From NCBI GenBank assembly GCA_021776095.1, contig JAJFGO010000006.1, forward strand, positions 1 through 64,000: 64,000 bases of DNA. Direction: 5' to 3'. The stretch's first letter is position 1, and the number at the start of each line of letters is the position of its first letter. This document shows, in pieces, positions 60,852 to 64,000 of the stretch. The DNA is from Kiloniellaceae bacterium. Its GTDB lineage: Bacteria; Pseudomonadota; Alphaproteobacteria; Kiloniellales; J153. A program made the position numbers and the translations under genes. Below the pieces are notes generated by a model. It did not search any database. It was not told the origin of the DNA and worked only from the letters and a program-made list of their open reading frames with translations.

Positions 60852-63596
60852 ATGGATCAAATTGACGGTATTACTTCGGGGCAACAGCGTAATGCTTTGG
60901 TGATAAGCACAATTTCTTTCGCCATTTGCTTCGCTGTTTGGACGATCTTTTCGATAATCGGCCTCCAAATCAAGGAGGATCTGGGCCTAAACGACACGGA
61001 ATTCGGCATTCTGATCGCAACGCCCATCCTAACCGGCTCGCTCAGCCGAATTTTTCTTGGTATCTGGACCGACCAGTTTGGCGGCCGCCTGGTTTACACG
61101 ACCCTGATGGCCGTGACCGCAGTCGCGGTGTGGATGCTGTCGACCGTGACTAGCTACTATATGTTCCTGGTAGCGGCCCTCGGCGTCGGTCTGGCGGGCG
61201 GTTCGTTCGCGGTCGGCATCGCCTATGTCTCGCGGTGGTACGATAGAGATCATCAAGGTACGGCCCTCGGCATCTTTGGTATGGGCAATGTCGGCGCCGC
61301 CGTGACTACCTTCGGCGCACCATTTCTACTGATCGCCCTGGGCTGGGAGAAGACGGCGCAGGTCTATGCCGTCGTCCTACTGATCACCGCGGCGATCTTT
61401 TACCTGACGACACGCGAAGATCCTGCGACGGCTAGCCGCAAAGCGAGAGGCGAGAGGCCGAAGTCGGCATTCATGCAGCTTGAACCGCTGCAAAAGCTGC
61501 AGGTATGGCGCTTCGCGATATACTACTTCTTCGTATTCGGTGCCTTTGTCGCGCTCGCTCTCTGGTTGCCGCGCTACCTCATCGGCGTATATGGCCTTGA
61601 TATCAAGACCGCCGGCATATTGACCGCTGTCTACGTCATTCCGGCTAGTCTGTTCCGGGCCTATGGCGGGCATCTATCCGACAAGTACGGTGCCCGGACC
61701 GTTATGTATTGGACCTTTGGCGTGGCGGCGGTTGTGACCTTCATGCTGTCCTATCCCCAGACGGATTATGTGATCCACGGCATCAGAGGTCCCATCGAGT
61801 TCCAAACCAGCATGAGTCTCGTTCCGTTCATAGTTTTGATATTCGTCCTCGGCTTCTTCATGTCGCTCGGCAAAGCTGCGGTCTACAAACACATTCCTGT
61901 TTACTACCCAAACCACGTAGGTTCGGTTGGAGGCTTGGTCGGTATGATCGGCGGCCTGGGGGGGTTCGTTCTGCCGATCGCCTTTGGCGTAATGAACGAC
62001 CTGACCGGCGTGTGGACAAGTTGCTTTATGCTCCTGTTTTTCATCGTCAGCATTTCCTTCATTTGGATGCATATCGCAATCCTGCGCATGGAACGCGCCG
62101 CCATCGGCAAGGAAATGAGCGATGCCTTGCCCCAGCTTCCGGAAATGGAGGAAATTCACCAACCGAAGAAGCATGGAGGCAAGCTTGCACCAGTTATCGA
62201 GGTTTGGCAGCCGGATGATGAAGAATTCTGGGAGTCGACAGGACGGCGAATTGCTAGGCGAAACCTGTGGATCTCCATTCCGTGTCTGCTGTTGGCTTTT
62301 TCGGTGTGGTTGGTTTGGAGCGTTGTCGTCGCGAAGTTGCCATCGATCGGCTTCACCTACACCACAGACCAACTGTTCTGGTTGGCCGCCCTCCCGGGGC
62401 TGTCCGGCGCGACACTTAGGATCTTTTACTCCTTCATGGTGCCGATCTTTGGCGGGCGATTGTGGACGGCCCTGACGACCGCTTCCCTTTTGCTTCCGGC
62501 CTTTGGTATCGGCTATGCGGTGCAGGACCCAAGCACGCCTTACAGCATTTTCTTGTTGTTGGCCCTACTTTGTGGCTTTGGCGGCGGCAATTTCGCCTCC
62601 TCGATGGCCAATATCAGTTTCTTCTTTCCCAAAAAGGAGAAGGGTAACGCGCTTGCCCTGAATGCCGGGCTGGGCAACGCCGGTGTTAGCGTCATGCAAT
62701 TCATCGTTCCCCTGGTCATAACGGCTGGTGTATTCGGCGTCCTGGGCGGTGAACCCCAGGTCACCAACGATGGCGCGGAGCTCTGGATACAGAACGCCGG
62801 ATTCGTATGGGTTCCCTTCCTGCTTGTCGCAACCGTGCTGGCCTGGTTCAGCATGAACGACATCGCTAGTGCGAAAGCCTCGTTCAAGGAGCAATCGATC
62901 ATCTTCACGCGCAAGCACAACTGGATCATGTGCTGGCTTTATACCGGAACCTTTGGGTCATTTATCGGCTACTCGGCCGGATTTCCGCTCTTGGCAAGGA
63001 CACAGTTCCCGGAGATCGACTCGCTTCAGTTCGTCTTCCTTGGCCCGTTAGTTGGCGCCCTGTCGCGCGCCGCCACCGGTTGGGTTTCGGATAAATACGG
63101 CGGCGGACGGGTGACTTTCTGGACCTTCTTTCTGATGATCGCAGCGGTTGCCGGGGTGCTCTTCTTTCTTGGCATCAAGGATCAGCCAGGAGCGTTCTGG
63201 GGTTTCTTCGCGATGTTCATGGTCCTGTTCTTTGCCACCGGGGTGGGCAATGCGTCGACCTTCCAAATGATTCCAGTCATTATGCGTAAGGAAGTCGACC
63301 GTCTGATGCACAACCTGGCACCGGTGGAGCGCGTTCGGCAGGCGGAAAAAGAGTCCGCCGCCATCATTGGGTTCACGTCGGCGATCGCGGCCTATGGTGC
63401 ATTCTTCATCCCCAAGTCCTACGGCTCTTCAATTGCAATGACCGGCGGACCTTCTGCGGCGCTTTGGGCCTTCCTGATCTTCTACGTCACATGCGCCTTG
63501 GTCACCTGGTACGTCTACACGCGCCGCGGCGGACTATTGCACGATATCGAACGGGGCGGCGCAAAGTCGCCCGATTCGCCCGCACCGGCGGAATAA
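60852..63596 (+). CDS. narK: NarK-type nitrate/nitrite transporter, two MFS domains fused
   Basis: A 914-residue membrane protein made of two complete major facilitator modules, about residues 1-430 and 455-905, each with 12 predicted membrane segments. Each has nitrate signature blocks: [20 protein letters not shown] in the first, [20 protein letters not shown] in the second. NarK1-NarK2 fusions in proteobacteria combine a proton/nitrate symporter with a nitrate/nitrite antiporter. The ATG follows GGGAAGGA. narG begins 16 bases downstream, so the two are one operon under the FNR site. Confidence 0.94.
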   Translation: MDQIDGITSGQQRNALVISTISFAICFAVWTIFSIIGLQIKEDLGLNDTEFGILIATPILTGSLSRIFLGIWTDQFGGRLVYTTLMAVTAVAVWMLSTVTSYYMFLVAALGVGLAGGSFAVGIAYVSRWYDRDHQGTALGIFGMGNVGAAVTTFGAPFLLIALGWEKTAQVYAVVLLITAAIFYLTTREDPATASRKARGERPKSAFMQLEPLQKLQVWRFAIYYFFVFGAFVALALWLPRYLIGVYGLDIKTAGILTAVYVIPASLFRAYGGHLSDKYGARTVMYWTFGVAAVVTFMLSYPQTDYVIHGIRGPIEFQTSMSLVPFIVLIFVLGFFMSLGKAAVYKHIPVYYPNHVGSVGGLVGMIGGLGGFVLPIAFGVMNDLTGVWTSCFMLLFFIVSISFIWMHIAILRMERAAIGKEMSDALPQLPEMEEIHQPKKHGGKLAPVIEVWQPDDEEFWESTGRRIARRNLWISIPCLLLAFSVWLVWSVVVAKLPSIGFTYTTDQLFWLAALPGLSGATLRIFYSFMVPIFGGRLWTALTTASLLLPAFGIGYAVQDPSTPYSIFLLLALLCGFGGGNFASSMANISFFFPKKEKGNALALNAGLGNAGVSVMQFIVPLVITAGVFGVLGGEPQVTNDGAELWIQNAGFVWVPFLLVATVLAWFSMNDIASAKASFKEQSIIFTRKHNWIMCWLYTGTFGSFIGYSAGFPLLARTQFPEIDSLQFVFLGPLVGALSRAATGWVSDKYGGGRVTFWTFFLMIAAVAGVLFFLGIKDQPGAFWGFFAMFMVLFFATGVGNASTFQMIPVIMRKEVDRLMHNLAPVERVRQAEKESAAIIGFTSAIAAYGAFFIPKSYGSSIAMTGGPSAALWAFLIFYVTCALVTWYVYTRRGGLLHDIERGGAKSPDSPAPAE

Positions 63597-63612
63597 CACT
63601 AGGAGACGCACT

Positions 63613-64000
63613 ATGAGCCAATTGCTCGATCGCCTGAACTTTTTCGCCGAGAAGAATGTTGGTGAGTTTGCCCAAGGGCACGGCGTCACTACGCGCGATG
63701 ATCGACGCTGGGAGGAGGGCTATCGCAAACGTTGGCAGCACGACAAGATCGTGCGCTCGACCCATGGCGCCAACTGCACCGGGTCTTGCTCCTGGAAGAT
63801 CTACGTGAAGGGTGGGATCATTACCTGGGAAACCCAGCATACCGATTATCCGCGTACTCGCCCCGATCTGCCCAATCACGAGCCGCGCGGCTGCTCGCGG
63901 GGCGCGAGTTACAGTTGGTACCTTTACTCCGGCAACAGGGTTAAGTACCCGCTGGTTCGTTCTCGCCTTCTGAAGGCATGGCGCGAGGCACGAGTGGTGC
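63613..64000 (+). CDS. narG: Respiratory nitrate reductase alpha subunit NarG (start only)
   Basis: The first 129 codons of narG are visible; the gene runs off the window. [20 protein letters not shown] gives the His and two Cys that bind the FS0 [4Fe-4S] cluster, followed by [20 protein letters not shown] and [20 protein letters not shown], all hallmark NarG segments. The third cluster Cys sits in RGCSRG. An AGGAG site precedes the ATG. NarG carries the molybdenum cofactor and reduces nitrate to nitrite on the cytoplasmic side. Confidence 0.97.
   Translation, partial: MSQLLDRLNFFAEKNVGEFAQGHGVTTRDDRRWEEGYRKRWQHDKIVRSTHGANCTGSCSWKIYVKGGIITWETQHTDYPRTRPDLPNHEPRGCSRGASYSWYLYSGNRVKYPLVRSRLLKAWREARVV

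Noticed and set aside
1-64000. CRISPR array or cas genes
   Set aside because: No regularly spaced direct repeats were noticed and no Cas-like protein was seen; the repeats present are two-copy IS or MITE-type blocks.

Overview
The window looks like an accessory region of an alphaproteobacterial chromosome. A Rhodospirillales-like host is my inference from the DUF2924/DUF3489/large serine recombinase module, the ParB-methyltransferase with DUF5681 partners, the TAXI-type TRAP transporter and the fused NarK ahead of narG. Most of the DNA is G+C rich. The block from about 1.5 to 27.9 kb is visibly richer in A+T, as expected for an acquired island.

Region 1 (1-1.5 kb) holds a GIY-YIG nuclease gene and wrecked mobile DNA (resolvase and IS3 remnants). 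Region 2 (1.5-27.9 kb, all on the minus strand) is a complete Dpd island, the system that replaces guanine in DNA by 7-deazaguanine derivatives. Its promoter-proximal operon reads dpdC, a dpdB-like gene, dpdA, a second dpdB-like gene, queC, a queE-like gene with lost catalytic motifs, queD and queE. These genes make preQ0 from a GTP-derived pterin and exchange it into DNA. A SEC-C protein gene follows, then a 0.8 kb scar. The second operon, dpdE-dpdF-dpdG-dpdH-dpdI-dpdJ-dpdK-dpdD, encodes three helicases, a P-loop ATPase, a PLD-type nuclease and helper proteins, which are thought to be the restriction arm. The genes overlap or nearly touch. No folE is present, so the GTP cyclohydrolase step must come from the host.

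Region 3 (28-31.9 kb) is a junkyard: a PEP-CTERM tail, an HTH fragment, a DUF429 gene, a frameshifted SRA-HNH modification-dependent nuclease, an IS5 tail and a DUF488-like gene. Region 4 (32.2-35.8 kb) is a small integrative element with a tyrosine integrase, AlpA regulator and replication-type HTH protein. It sits next to a tRNA T-arm-like sequence. Region 5 (36-43.3 kb) is a second element, with a broken large serine recombinase, DUF2924, DUF3489, two DUF5681 proteins and a ParB-DNA methyltransferase. It abuts the truncated 3' end of an agmatine deiminase gene and an IS110 remnant.

Region 6 (43.5-60.5 kb) carries two catabolic clusters separated and bounded by IS6-type ends. The first is a Dpp/Opp-type ABC transporter with two amidohydrolases (plus strand), flanked by two copies of a 131-132 bp MITE-like repeat. 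The second, on the minus strand, encodes a VOC protein, a gamma-glutamyltransferase-family enzyme and a TAXI TRAP transporter. Region 7 (60.5-64 kb) starts a nitrate respiration operon: a perfect FNR box, a double-MFS NarK fusion and the beginning of narG, cut by the window end.

The main points for follow-up are the cysteine-less QueE paralog inside the preQ0 operon, the doubled DpdB, the SEC-C gene between the two dpd operons, the DnaA-box palindrome at the dpdC start and the IS6/MITE architecture around the transporter-amidohydrolase cluster.
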